A stretch of DNA of 64,000 bases from Notamacropus eugenii (Eukaryota > Chordata > Mammalia > Diprotodontia > Macropodidae): NCBI RefSeq assembly GCF_028372415.1, contig NC_092872.1, positions 260,921,008 through 260,985,007 on the forward strand, in the 5' to 3' direction. Every line of letters begins with the position of its first letter. Position 1 is the first letter of the stretch. The notes below the pieces were generated by a model. That model did no database searches, had not been told where the DNA came from, and saw only the letters and a list, made by a program, of their open reading frames with translations. Below are positions 45,515-57,246 of this stretch, one piece after another. Made by a program: the position numbers and the translations under genes.

Positions 45515-47744
45515 GTATAAAGCTTTTGCCTTCGTTCTTGTACTCTGTGTAGTAATTTTAAAATCGGGACAATTCTTGGATATGACAAAAACTTTTTAGT
45601 GTCATATGTATGAAAACGTGGGCGAAGCAGTTGTTTATTGTTAGTAAAATATCAGTAATGAAAGGGAATGTTATAAATGCTAATTTTCACCCATTGTCTC
45701 CAAGTTGTCTTCATTTTCTGTCAGTTGGCAGTGTTTTGTGTCAAAAGAAAAAAAACCAATGGCATGACATTACAATGTGATACTTTCTGTTGATAATTTT
45801 ACAGCTCTATGTTAAATATTGCTGAGACATAAAACTTTCAGTGTTAAAGCTTCCTTTCCGGTGCTTTGTGGCTTGCCATGCTGGGTAGATTAATTCCAAA
45901 TTATACTGTACGACTGTGTATTGTTTTAATTTAGCATCCATTTGGCTTATAAATATTTTATACTAAGTAGTAGAGGAAACTGAAGCCCTCTATTATCCAC
46001 AGGCCAAGTACTGTGCAAGCAGTTACAATATGAGCTTTCCTCACACAATCTTGCCAGTGGCTTCAACCCTGACCTGGAAGGAGCACCCTGTCTTGGGGTG
46101 AGTGCGAATTCAGTGTCAGTACTGCTTGGTCTGATGGAGAGATCAGCAGTTGAGCAAAAAGATGAAATCAACGTGATCCCCCAAATCTTCTCAGGGTCCT
46201 TATTGTAGTAATGTTTATGTCTAAGAGGACTGGCAAAGTCTTACATTGACCAGATTTGAAATTAGTGTGTTTCTATTTGTCTTTTTTTTTTCCTGCTTTG
46301 CATGGTGGATAGACAGTAGGAAAGATGAAGTACTCATTAGAATTTGAAACTGTATGTTCCCTCATACTTAGAATTGATATTTTAAAATTGCCTTATGATG
46401 ATAAATAGTATCCTTGAATCATTAACAAATATTTGTCAGTCTAAGATGTCTAAAATGCAGAAAGTACAAATTTACAGGTTAACCACTATTAGTCTACAAA
46501 ATTTTACTTCTCATGTTTTGCTTGATTTTAAGCATTCATTCTCAGTAGGTTTTTTGCAATCATTAAATCATATAGTCAAATAAAAATTTTAGGAATTTTC
46601 ATTAGTTATTGCAGTTAGAAGAACATTAGAACAATCAAGGTGTTTTATAGGGTTTTTTGTTTATTAAAAGAAGGTTAATAGGGTTAACTATACTATTAAT
46701 TAAATTTATTTTGTAAGGTCATTCATATTTACCAAAGTTACTATTTATATGTAGTGGAGAAAAAGAAATTTTAAAAATTGTTATTCATGTAGAAGTGGTA
46801 ACTGGTGGCACATTGTTGCAGCCTGAACAATTTGATGCTCTTATTGAGAGGGTTCTAATCAAAAAAGCAGAATTACTTAATTTGAATTTAAAAATTTTTG
46901 TTTATTATCTGTAATAATGTAGAATGAAAAGAAAATTGACTTCTTTTGCTTAGGTTTAAATTGAGAACAAAACTGGTTCTTCCTGATAGAATTTATAATA
47001 AAGAAGTTCTGAAGTAATCTCTCAATAATGTAAAAACAGTATTTGCATAATTTGATACATAGGCCTCCTGGTGATACTTCCAATTTTATTAGGTATAAGT
47101 ATATTGTAAAATATATAAAAACTTCATCAGTTTTAGGTTTAGTGGAATCTTGCAGGTGTATAATTAGAATTTACTAAGATAATAATAATAATGATAGTTA
47201 TAGAAGAGAATGCCAAAGCTTAGATACAATGTGTAGTATTTATTATTTAGGTTTTCTTGAAATGGAAATTTATTATGTAATTTGAATCCTCTCTTATGTT
47301 CTGCTATGCACATGAAAATGTGTTTCTTTTCTTATTTTCTATTTTAATTTTACTATTTAAATTTGTTTTCTTTTCGTAATGTGTATTTAAGTTTAAAATA
47401 AATTAATAAAAAAGACAGAAAAATATTTAAAAAAGAAGAAAATGCTGAGAGAAAAATGAGGATTTTCATCTTTTTAGTAGGGACAAAGACTAATATTTAT
47501 TTCAGAATAATGTAGTAATTGTGTGAATAGATTAATAATATAGCAGTAACTCTAATTGTACCACTAGCCTTCATCTCAAGACTGCAAGTAAGTTAAAATT
47601 ATAAAATATTTAGAATTGTTATCCTCACATTACAGTATCTTGTAGGGAAGCCATAGGAAGGGGAAAAAATCGACTTGCAGTAAAGAAACATTTTTGTGAG
47701 GTGTGGTCGTGTATAATAAATTGGGTACTTTGTATTTTTTCCAG
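45515..47744 (+). other. HERC4 intron 6, nothing recognised
   Basis: A 2.2-kb AT-rich intron without a supported repeat or gene. Short minus-strand frames at 45947-46171 and 46877-47083 show no domain. The polypyrimidine tract before ccag at 47744 is good. Confidence 0.55.
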
Positions 47745-47875
47745 GAAGGCGGAGTCTTTACATTTGGAGCTGGAGGCTATGGTCAGTTGGGGCATAACTC
47801 AACCAGTCATGAGATAAACCCCAGAAAAGTTTTTGAGCTTATGGGAAGCATTGTCACACAGATTGCTTGTGGACG
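47745..47875 (+). CDS. HERC4: HERC4 exon 7: RCC1 repeat (residues 260-302)
   Basis: The acceptor is gtattttttccag and the donor is gacg/gtaaag. It starts at a codon boundary with EGGVFTFGAGGYGQLGHNST (260-279), then SHEINPRKVFELMG (280-293) and IACG (299-302), and ends two bases into Arg303, completed by exon 8. The GGYGQLGHN phrase is a canonical RCC1 blade joint. Almost identical to mammalian HERC4 as I recall it. Confidence 0.96.
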
Positions 47876-48013
47876 GTAAAGTACATTGGAGAACAGAATT
47901 CTGTTGTCTCTATTCCTACAACCTGTTATTTCTCTCTTTCCCCATCATCTTTGTGTCCAAAGTCTAAGATAAAGAACAGTTTTATATGTATTATGTAATA
48001 TTAAAAATTCAGA

Positions 48014-48252
48014 CTCTAGGTGGCACAGTGGATAGAGTGCCAGTCCTAGAGTCAGGAAGACCCAAGTTCAAATTTGGTCTCACAGATTTATTAGCCGTGT
48101 GACCCTGTACAAGCTACTTCACCCTATTTGCCTCAGTTTTCTCATCTGAAAAATGAGCTGGAGAAGGAAATGGTAAACCACTACAGTATCTTTGCCAAGA
48201 AAATGTCAAATAGTGTCACAAAGAGTCAGACACCACTGAAACTACTAAACAA
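48014..48252 (+). repeat. WSINE1/SINE1-type SINE, full length
   Basis: Runs from ctaggtggcacagtggatag through agagtcaggaagacccaagt, gtgaccctgtacaagctact and gctggagaaggaaatggtaa to gtcacaaagagtcagacacc. Sense orientation, about 135 bases after exon 7. Confidence 0.85.
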
Positions 48253-48559
48253 AAACAAAAATATTAAAAATTAAAATATATTGCCTGATTAAACATTTTC
48301 TTCTTATGTTAATGGAAGACTGGCTTTCCCTTGAGGCTATCACATCCCTTTTCAGTCACCTCCACTGGTGAACACTTCTTGTTCATCTTCGCTGCCTCCC
48401 AGGGGTCAGGAGTACGGGATTCACAGATCCTTTTCTCCTCTCTGGTCTGTCAGAATGATTGTTGTCTTTAGGTCTGTAGCACGTAGCACATTATTTGACA
48501 TAGAGTTGTCCATTTAATGAATACTTGTGATTGTTTTATTGATTGTGCCTTAATCATCT

Positions 48560-49850
48560 TTCCTCCTTCAGACTTTATGCATTGTTTATTTTACCCTTTT
48601 CTTGCCAGGAAGCACTTCCCTTTGATGTCCATATCAGTCCTCCAGTTTCTTAGGTGACTTTAGCTTCTGACTGTCATTCTTTCTGGCTAAACCATCTCTG
48701 GTCATTCTCCTCAGGGACATTAATATTCAGGTCTGAAGTATTTCTAAACTGGGACTACATGATTCCTCAACCATTTCCGTTTAACAGCCTTCTCTACCCC
48801 ATGTTAACCTTGTATTGTGGGGAAAACACCTTGGGCCTCTTTGCCTCTTAGGAGGGCATTATATCTGAGATCCTGAACTGCCTTTCTCTACCTCTAACCT
48901 ACTATTCTTCCACTTGTTCCACTCCCTCAGTTAAGTCATTTTGCCTTCATTGTGACATTTACCCCCTTTACCTTTTCTTATGCCCCTGCTCCTTCTCTGG
49001 AATTCTGACATCCCTTGTCTCCATCCCCAGCTTTGACTGCATGGTCTTCTTTAGTGATTGTGTGTAAGAGAATTAGGCTTATTCTCTTGGTCCCATAGGG
49101 CAGAACTAGGAAAAACTTAGAAAACTTTTCTAAGAGTTAGAGGTGTCCAAAAGTGGAAGGTGCCGGATAAGGAAGTAATAAATTCCTACTCATTGTTGGG
49201 CTTTGAGCAGAGGTTGGAGATGTTCTGTGTAGGGATTTCTTTTGAGTCTGGGTTGGACTAGATGAAGTCCCTTCAGATTCTACACCACTGTTCATACTTT
49301 TACCATTCCTGATGTCTCCTTAACCTTGAATAATAATTCTGATTTCTCAACTCCTGCTACTAGGTTGCTAAGCATCTCTGATGAAAGTCGAAGTATTGAG
49401 TATTAATCACCTTTACTTTAGGGCTGCTTAGTCCTTCTATTCTACTCACTCTTAGTTCTCTGCCTTGTTTTTTATTTAACTACCACTGTTCCATATGTTT
49501 TCTTCTTCAAATTCACAAATGTTTGGTGTCGTCCCTCCCTTCTCCCCAACACTTAAAGGAGATGATAACTTCTTGCTTCTTTGAGAAGATTGAGACTCTC
49601 TGAAGAGGTTTTTTTTTTTATAGCTCTTGTCCTTGACTTACCAAATTATCATTATCAGTCTCAGAAGAAGAATTATTCTTTCACCTTGTTGAGGCAAATT
49701 CCTTTTACCTTCTCTCTTGATGCTTTCTTTACCTGCTACCTCAAGACAGTGGTCATCCTCTCCCCCACACCACTTGTTTAAAGGTATCCATGGTATCACC
49801 AATATGAGTACTCTCTCATTCAGCCTCTTGCAACCCATCTACGCTTTCTT
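48560..49850 (+). mobile_element. Probable L2/CR1 LINE remnant (endonuclease side)
   Basis: Near 48640-48660 tttcttaggtgactttag would encode FLGDF, the endonuclease block. The overall pyrimidine-rich texture, with phrases such as cttctttagtgattg and cattcagcctcttgcaaccc, is that of L2 in the sense direction. A separate decayed stretch at 49080-49290 interrupts it. Heavily decayed; extent approximate. Confidence 0.4.
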
Positions 49851-49999
49851 ATCCTATGTGTTTCTTGTTTATTTTTTATAAATCTTCCAAGGGGGTATCT
49901 ACCCAGTGCACAGAAAGATCCTTTAGGTCTTCTAACCTTGCATCGGTGCCCATACTTTACTTGGGTTCTGTATCTGTAATTTTGTGGTCATCGTGCATG

Positions 50000-50310
50000 T
50001 GTTCACCCTTTATTGCTGAAGAAGACCATGCCATCAGAGAAATAATGACATGACTTGCACTTGACTTTGTTTTGAGTGAGGGAAGGGTGTGCAGGTCACC
50101 AGCCTTACTTTTCCTCCAGATCCTTCTGAATCCAGTGACCAAATATTCATCAGGATGACTGGCGATGACCCTGGATGAGACGGTTGGGATTAAGTGACTT
50201 GCCCAAGGTCACACAGCTAGTGAGTGTCAAGTGTCTGAGATGAGATTTGAACTCAGGTCCTCCTGACTCCTGCACTGGTGCTCTATCCACTGTACCCCCT
50301 AGTTGCTGGC
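50000..50310 (-). repeat. Marsupial SINE with MIR-like tRNA head, long body
   Basis: On + it shows gcacttgactttgttttgag, agatccttctgaatccagtg, caggatgactggcgatgacc, ggttgggattaagtgacttg, then tatccactgtaccccctag at the end. A high-copy marsupial family as I recall it. Confidence 0.7.
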
Positions 50311-50430
50311 AGCTGGGTGGAGCAGTGCATAGAGCACTAGGCCTGGAATCAGGGAGACCTGAGTTCAAATCCACCCTCAGACACTTGCTAGCTCTGTGAC
50401 CCTGGATAAGCCACTTAATTTTGTGATCAT
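50308..50430 (+). repeat. MIR/tRNA-head SINE abutting the previous one
   Basis: Shows ggcagctgggtggagcagtg, gcctggaatcagggagacct, then cagacacttgctagctctgt and gtgaccctggataagccact. It abuts the neighbouring SINE head to head. Confidence 0.75.
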
Positions 50431-50829
50431 ACTGCATGGCTGGCCCACTTCGCTCTCTGATAGCAATTTCCTGGATCTATTTATATGATGTTTTGCTTGG
50501 ATACACCTTGGTACACCTCTGGTGAAGTGTGGCCACATGTGTAGCCAAACCTATACATGTCCCTGTTGCTTGTGGTGTCTCTGGCACTTTTGATTGTAAT
50601 CCTTATTTGTTAAGAGCCTACTCTCTGCAGGTCACTTGGTTGAGTGCTGAGATTTTGATATTTTGTGGGTCTTCCAAATGACCCTGGAAGAATTTTGATG
50701 CTAAATAGATGGCTTTTTTTGTAAGAAGCAGCTTGAGATTATACAGTTTCTCAGATTCAGTTTAACCACTGTCTTGGTGATGGGCATAGCTCGTTGTCAA
50801 TTTATATTGCTCATCTCAGATCTTTGTAG

Positions 50830-50925
50830 AGATTTCAGCTCCTTGAGGGGCCCGATTGTTTTTTGCCTTTTTTTGTTCTTAGTACTAAGTAAGCACTTAA
50901 TAAATACTTTTTAAATTGTTGGCCA
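50830..50925 (+). repeat. L2/MIR-type tail fragment
   Basis: Shows ttcagctccttgaggggccc, then aagtaagcacttaataaata. Typical L2 3' tail. Confidence 0.5.
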
Positions 50926-51101
50926 ACTTCAAGCCATAGAAGAGACATTTTTCATCCATTTGGTTTTTTTTGTGTAAATAAAACTAGTCTTTGTAATATT
51001 TTGGGCCCTGTAATATATTGGGGCTTGATGCAATCAGCCTATTGTGCTTCTCAGTTTGAACTCTTTTCAGGACATCTTTGATAGTGACAAACATTTTGGC
51101 A

Positions 51102-51163
51102 AATATATATATATACACACATATATATATGCGTATATATATATATTATATATATATATATAT
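51102..51163. repeat. AT-rich (AT/GTAT/CA) microsatellite
   Basis: Alternating atatat interrupted by acacacatat and gcgtatat. Simple repeat. Confidence 0.85.
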
Positions 51164-51344
51164 CCTTTTTTTTATATTTTCCTTGACATTAATAAGAAAA
51201 TTGTTGAGTATCTGTCATGGAATCATGTACAGTTATAATGTAAACATGAAAGATGCTTCATTGAATAAGAATCTTTTACAATGTTTAGTTTTATGAGGTC
51301 TAATGCTTTTTCAGTTCAACAACCATTTAGTATGCAATGGGCAG

Positions 51345-51390
51345 CAGAGTGTAAGCTTCCTATGGAGAAGGATGATTTTGCTTTTGTCTT
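51345..51390 (+). repeat. L2/MIR-type tail split by the full-length L1
   Basis: agtgtaagcttcctatggag is followed by ttttgcttttgtct and the duplicated site. The rest of the tail (agcacagtgcctgaaga) resumes after 58232, so the L1 landed in this older repeat. Confidence 0.6.
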
Positions 51391-51406
51391 GTACCCTCAG
51401 CATTTA
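51391..51406 (+). repeat. Left target-site duplication of the L1
   Basis: gtaccctcagcattta, identical in all 16 bases to 58217-58232. It is followed directly by the complement of the L1 poly(A) tail. Confidence 0.93.
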
Positions 51407-51617
51407 TTTTTTTTTATTTTTTAATTATTTTTTATTTTTTAATGTTTTCCAATCACTGCCATAAAATTAAGATTTTTATCCTCCCCCACACCTACCTCCC
51501 ACTACCCCCCTACCTCCCCACAACAGCATACTGACTACATTTTCACTATAGTCATGCTATGTAGTCGAACTAAAATAAATGGAAGAAATCATATAACAAA
51601 TCAAAACATGATACACA

Positions 51618-51619
<2 letters not shown>

Positions 51620-51649
<30 letters not shown>
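51620..51649. repeat. CA microsatellite in the L1 3'UTR
   Basis: About 14 AC units within the 3'UTR of the antisense L1. Confidence 0.9.
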
Positions 51650-51653
<4 letters not shown>

Positions 51654-51780
51654 TGATCTGCTACATTCTGCGAATGACTTCCATATTTCTTTCTCTGAGT
51701 GTGGAAGACATTTTGCCTTAGAAAACCACTATTGGGATTTTTTTTTTAATAAGTTCTTGCATTATTATGAAATTCCAAGT

Positions 51781-54700
51781 CTACCAGAAAAAACTCTCAC
51801 ACACTGTGGTCGTTGCTGTGCACAAAGTTCTCCTGGTTCTACTCCTTTCACTCAGCATTAGATCATATAAGTCCTTCCAGGCCTCTCTGAAGTCTTCTTG
51901 TTCATCATTTCTTGTGGCACAGTAGTACTCCATTACATTCATATACCATAATTTATTCAGCCATTCCCCAATTGATGGGCATCCCCTTGACTTCCAGTTT
52001 TTGGCAACTACAAAGAGTGCTGCTATAAATATTTTTGTACATGTGGGACCCTTTCCCATTTTTATGATCTCTTGGGGATACAGTCCTAGTAGCGATATTG
52101 CTGGGTCAAAGGGTATGCACATCTTTGTAGCCCTTTGGGCATAGTTCCAAATTGCTCTCCAGAATGGTTGAATGAGCTCACAGCTCCACCAACAATGAAT
52201 TAGTGTTCCAACTCTCCCACAACCTCTCCAGCATTTATCATTTTCCTGTTCTGTCATGTTTGCCAGTCTTATAGGTATGATGTGGTACCTCAGAGTTGTT
52301 TTGATTTGCATCTCACTAATCAATAGTGATTTAGAGCATTTTTTCATATGATTATAGATAGCTTTAATTTCTTCCTCTGAAAATTGCCTGTTCATATCCT
52401 TTGACCATTTATCAATTGGGGAATGACTTGTATGGTTATACATTTGAGTCAGTTCTCTATATATTCTAGAAATGAGGCCTTTATCCCTGAGCTTAGCTGT
52501 AAAAATTCTTTCCCAATTTACTACATCCCTCTGAATTTTGGTTGCATTGGGTTTGGTTGTGCAAAAACTTCTCAGTTTAATGTAATCAAAATTATCCATC
52601 TTGCATTTCCTAATGCTTTCTATCTCTTCTTTAGTAAAAAATTCTTCCCTTCTCCATAAATCTGATAAATACACTATTCCTTGCTTCTCCAGTTTATTCA
52701 TGGTATCAATCTTTATACCTAAATCATGTACCCATTTGGACTTTATTCTTGTGTACGGTGTCAGGCATGGGTCTGTGCCTAATTTCCGCTGCATTGTTAT
52801 TCAGTTTTCCCAGCAATTTTTGTTGAACAGTGAGTACTTATCCCAGAAGCTGGGGTCCTTGGGTTTATCAAACAGGAGGTTGCTGTATTCCTTGCCTGCT
52901 GTGTCCTGAGTGCCAAGTATATTCCACTTGTCTACCTCTCTGTTTCTTAGCCAATACCAAGTGGTTTTGATAATTGCTGCTTTATAGTACAATTTGAGGT
53001 CTGGTAGCACTAGGCCACCTTCCCAAGCATTTCTTTTCATTAGTCCCTTTGATATTCTGGACCTTTTGTTCTTCCAAATGAATTTTGATATTATTCTATC
53101 CAGCTCTAGAAAATAATTATCTGATAGTTTAATTGGTATGGCAATAAATAAGTAAATTAATTTAGGTAGAATTGTCATTTTTATTATATTAGCACGGCCT
53201 ACCCATGAGCAACTGCTGTTATTCCACTTACTTAAATCTGACTTTATTTGTGCAAAAAGTGTCTTGTAATTGTGTTCATATAATCACTGAGTTTGTTTTG
53301 GCAGGTAAACTCCTAAGTATTTTATAGTGTCTACCCTAGCTTTAAATGGGATTTCTCTTTCTATCTCTTGCTGTTGGACTTTGTTGCTAATATATAGGAA
53401 TGCGGAAGATTTGTGTGGGTTTATTTTGTAACCTGCAACTTTGCCAAAGTTGTTTATTAATTCAAGTAATTTTTTACTTGAATCTCTGGGATTCTCTAGG
53501 TAAATCATCATATCGTCTGCAAAGAGTGATAACTTAGTTTCTTCTTTGGCTATTCTTATTCCTTCAATATCTTTATCTTGTCTAATTGCTACAGCTAACA
53601 TTTCTAGTACCATATTGAATAATAGTGGTGATAATGGACAACTTTGTTTCACCCCTTATCTTTTTGGGAATGCATCTAGCTTATCCCCATTGCATATAAT
53701 GCTTGCTGAAGGTTTTAGATAGATACTGGTTATTATTTTATGGAAAGTTCCCTTTATTCCTATGTTCTCCAATGTTTTTATTAGGAATGGATGTTGTATT
53801 TTGTCAAAAGCTTTTTCTGCATCTATTGAGATAATCATGTGGTTTTTGTTAGCTTTGTTGTTGATGTGATCGACAATGCTAATAGTTTTCCTAATATTGA
53901 ACCAGCCCTGTAGTCCTGGTATGAAGCCTACCTGATCATAATGTATTAATCTCGTGATAAGATGCTGTATTCGTTTTGCTAAAATCTTATTTAAAATTTT
54001 TGCATCTATATTCATTAGGGAAATTGGTCTATAATTTTCTTTCTCTGTTTTGTCTCTTCCTGGTTTGGGTATCAAAACCATATTTGTATCATAGAAAGAA
54101 TTTGGGAGGACTCCTTCTTCCCCGATTTTCAAAAATAGTGTATGTAGTATTGGAATTGACTGTTCTTTAAATGTTTGATAGAATTCACTTGTGAATCCAT
54201 CTGGCCCTGGAGATTTTTTCCTAGGGAGTTCATTGATGGCTTGTTCAATTTCTTTTTCTGAGATGGGGTTGTTTAAGTATTCAACTTCCTCTTCTGTTAA
54301 TCTGGGCAATTTGTATTTTTTAAAATATTCATCCATCTCATTTAGATTATCGAATTTGTGGGCATAAAGTTGGGCAAAGTAGTTTCTAATTATTGTTTTA
54401 ATTTCCTCCTCATTGGAGGTGAGTTCACCCCTTTCATTTTTAATATTAGTAATTTGGTTTTCTTCTTTCTTTTTTTTAATCACATTGACCAAAGGTTTAT
54501 CAATTTTATTAGTTTTTTCATAAAACCAACTATTGATTTTATTTATTAATTCAATAGTTTTCTTAATTTCAATTTTATTAATCTCTCCTTTGGTTTTCAG
54601 TATTTCTAATTTGCTATTTACTTGGGGATTTTCAATTTGTTCTTTTTCTAGCTTTTTCAGCTGCATGCCCAAGTCATTGATCTCCTCTTTCTCTATTTTA

Positions 54701-55600
54701 TTTATGTAGGCATTCAAAGATATAAAACTTCCCCTAAGAACTGCTTTTGCAGTATCCCATAAGATTTGGTATGTTGTCTCATTATTGCCATTCTCTTAAA
54801 TGAAATTGTTGATTGTTTCTATGATTTCTTCTTTAACTCATTCCTTCTTTAGGATTAGATTATTTAGTTTCCAATTGATTTTTGGTTTATCTTTCCATGG
54901 CCTTTTATTACATGTAATTTTTATTGCATTATGATCTGAGAAGGATGCATTGATTATCTGTACCTTTCTGCACTGGATTGTGTGGTTTTTATGTCCTAGT
55001 GCATGGTCAGTTTTTGTAAATGTGCCATGTACCGCTGAGAAAAAGGTATATTCCTTTCTGTTCCCATTCAGTTTTCTCCAAAGATCTATCATATCTACCT
55101 TATCCAGAGTTTCATTTACCTCCTTAACCTGTTTCTTGTTTATTTTGAGGTTAGATTTATCAAGTTCGGAGAGGGGGAGGTTGAGGTCCCCCACTAGTAT
55201 AGTTTTGCTCTCAATTTCTTCCTTCAACTCCGCCAATCTCTCTTCTAAGAATCTGGATGCTGTACCACTTGGAGCATACATGTTTAGTAATGATATTGCT
55301 TCATTGTCTATGGTGGCTTTTAGCAGGATATAGTTTCCATCCTTATCTCTTTTGATTAGATCTATTTCTGCTTTTGCTTTGTCTGAGGTTAAGATTGCTA
55401 CTCCTACCTTTCTTACATCAGCTGAAGCACAATATATTCTGCTCCATCCTTTGACCTTTATCCTATGTGTATCCCCCCATTTCATATGTGTTTCTTGTAA
55501 GCAACATATTGTTGGATTATGGGTAACGCTATCCGTCTCCGTTTTATGGGAGAATTCATTCCATTCACATTCACAGTTATAATTACAATCTGTGTTATTT
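51781..55600 (-). pseudogene. L1 ORF2: endonuclease and reverse transcriptase, disrupted
   Basis: Length matches a full ORF2 of about 1,270 codons. An N-terminal ITVNVNGMNSPIKRRRIA (about 55585-55530) is followed by a frameshift into TICCLQETHMKWG. The endonuclease continues with VGDLNLPLSELDKS, TFTKTDHALGHK and FSDHNAIKI (to 54838). The transcriptase has [62 protein letters not shown] and SLFADDMMIYLENP, the catalytic FADD block, at about 53530. The C-terminal segment [17 protein letters not shown] (about 52240-52190) is the cysteine-rich end. Breaks: a shift near 55525, changes between 54838 and 54717, a stop near 53655, a break between 53284 and 53178, and a shift near 52797. Confidence 0.9.
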
Positions 55601-56099
55601 CCCTCCATCCTCTTTCCCATCATTTGTGCTTTTAGCTCTCCTGTCTCCCTTCCCCTCCTCAATAGTATTCACTTTTCACCACCTCCTCCTGCAGCCTTCC
55701 CCTCCTTCTTTTAGCCCCCCTCCCTTTACTCCCCTTTACTCTTATTGCTTCTTCCCTCCCTTTTAGCCTCCCTCCACTTTCTTCCCCCTTCCCCTCCTAC
55801 TGCCTATAGAGCTAGTTAGGATTATCTACTTAAGTTTATTGTTCCCTCCTTTAAACAAATCTGATGAGATTTTCTGCTTCCTCCTTTTCACACCTCCTAT
55901 TACAATCCCTAATCATACTTAAATCATATTTTTGACATGACATCATTTACTTTATACCCATTCCCTCTATGTATATCCCTTTTATCGTAATAGCTGCACA
56001 GTTCTCAAGATTAACAGGTATCATCTTCCCTTATAGAGATGTAAACAGTTTGCCCTAATTGAGTAACAAGTTTTTGTTTTTGTTTTTTCCCCTGTTTAC

Positions 56100-57246
56100 C
56101 TTTTTATGATTCTCTTGAGACCTGCATTTGAAGATCGAGTTGTCTATTGAGTTCTGGCGTTTTGGACAGGAAGCTCTGGAAATCCCCTATTTCGTTGAAT
56201 GATTTTCTCCTTGCCTGAAATGTTATGCTGGACTTTGCTGGGTAGTTGATCCTTGGTTGTAGTCCCATCTCCTTTGCCTTACGGAATATTGGGTTCCAGT
56301 TCTTTCGCTCTTTTAATGTAGAAGCTGCAAGGTCCTGTGTGATCCTGACTGTATCTCCTCCTTGATATTTGAATTGTTTCTTTCTGGCTGCTTATAGTAT
56401 TTTCTCCTTCACTTGATAGCTCTGGAATTTGGCAATGATATTTCTTGGGGTTTTGAGTTTGGGATCCCTTTCGGGAGGGGAAGGGTGGATTCTTTCGATG
56501 ACTATTTTGCCCTCTGAATCTAGCGCTTCTGGGCAATTTTCCTTGATGATTTCCTGGAAGATATTGTCTAGACTCTTTTCTTCCTCATGGGTTTCTGGCA
56601 GGCCAGTAATTCTTAAATTTTCTCTCCTGGATCTATTTTCCAGGTCAGTTGTTTTTCCAATTAAATATTTTACATTTTCTTCTATCTTTTCATTCTTTAG
56701 ATTTTGTTTGACTGATTCTTGCTGTCTCATTGAGTCATTAGTTTCTACTTGCCTAATTCTAATCTTTATCATATTGTTTTCTTCAGTTAACTTTTGCATC
56801 TCCTTTTCCATCTGACCAATTTTTCCCTTTAAGGAGCTATTTTCTCCAGTTAATTTTTATACTTCCTTTTCCATTCGACCAATTTTCCCAGTTAGGTTTT
56901 GTGCTTCCTTTTCCGTTTGATCAACTGTTCCTTTTAGGAAATTATTTTCTCCAGTTAGTTTTTGAACTTCTGTTTCCATTTATTCAATTTTCCTTTTCAA
57001 AGTGATGTTCTCATCAGTGAATTCTTTTTTTGTAATTTTAAAATCATTGGCCACTTTTTCTTCTTTTTCTTTCTTCAGCTGTTCCAGGAGAGCTGCTTGT
57101 GCTTGCGAGAAGTTCATAGTCCCTTCTGAAGTTTCAAATGGAAGCACAGTCTCAGCTCTAACCTCTTTGGTGTTTGTGTTTTGGTCCTTATCCCCATAGA
57201 AAGATTCTATGGTTTTTTCTCCCTTCATCTGCCTTTTCTTGTTCAT
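56100..57246 (-). pseudogene. L1 ORF1: coiled-coil RNA-binding protein, disrupted
   Basis: Starts MNKKRQMKGEKTIESFYGDK at 57246. The first 88 codons are open to a stop near 56980. A long coiled coil follows with tandem EKE-QKLTGEN units (56970-56790). Then come the RNA-recognition-type domain and C-terminal domain (56811-56392 and 56536-56279 in a different frame) with YLIGKTTDLENRSRRENLRI and EGKIVIERIHPSPPERDPKL. ORF1 trimers bind L1 RNA and act as chaperones. Two stops and one shift break it. Confidence 0.85.

Noticed and set aside
51781..52794. A 337-codon minus-strand frame as a host gene
   Set aside because: It is the C-terminal part of L1 ORF2, inside an element with target-site duplications on both sides.
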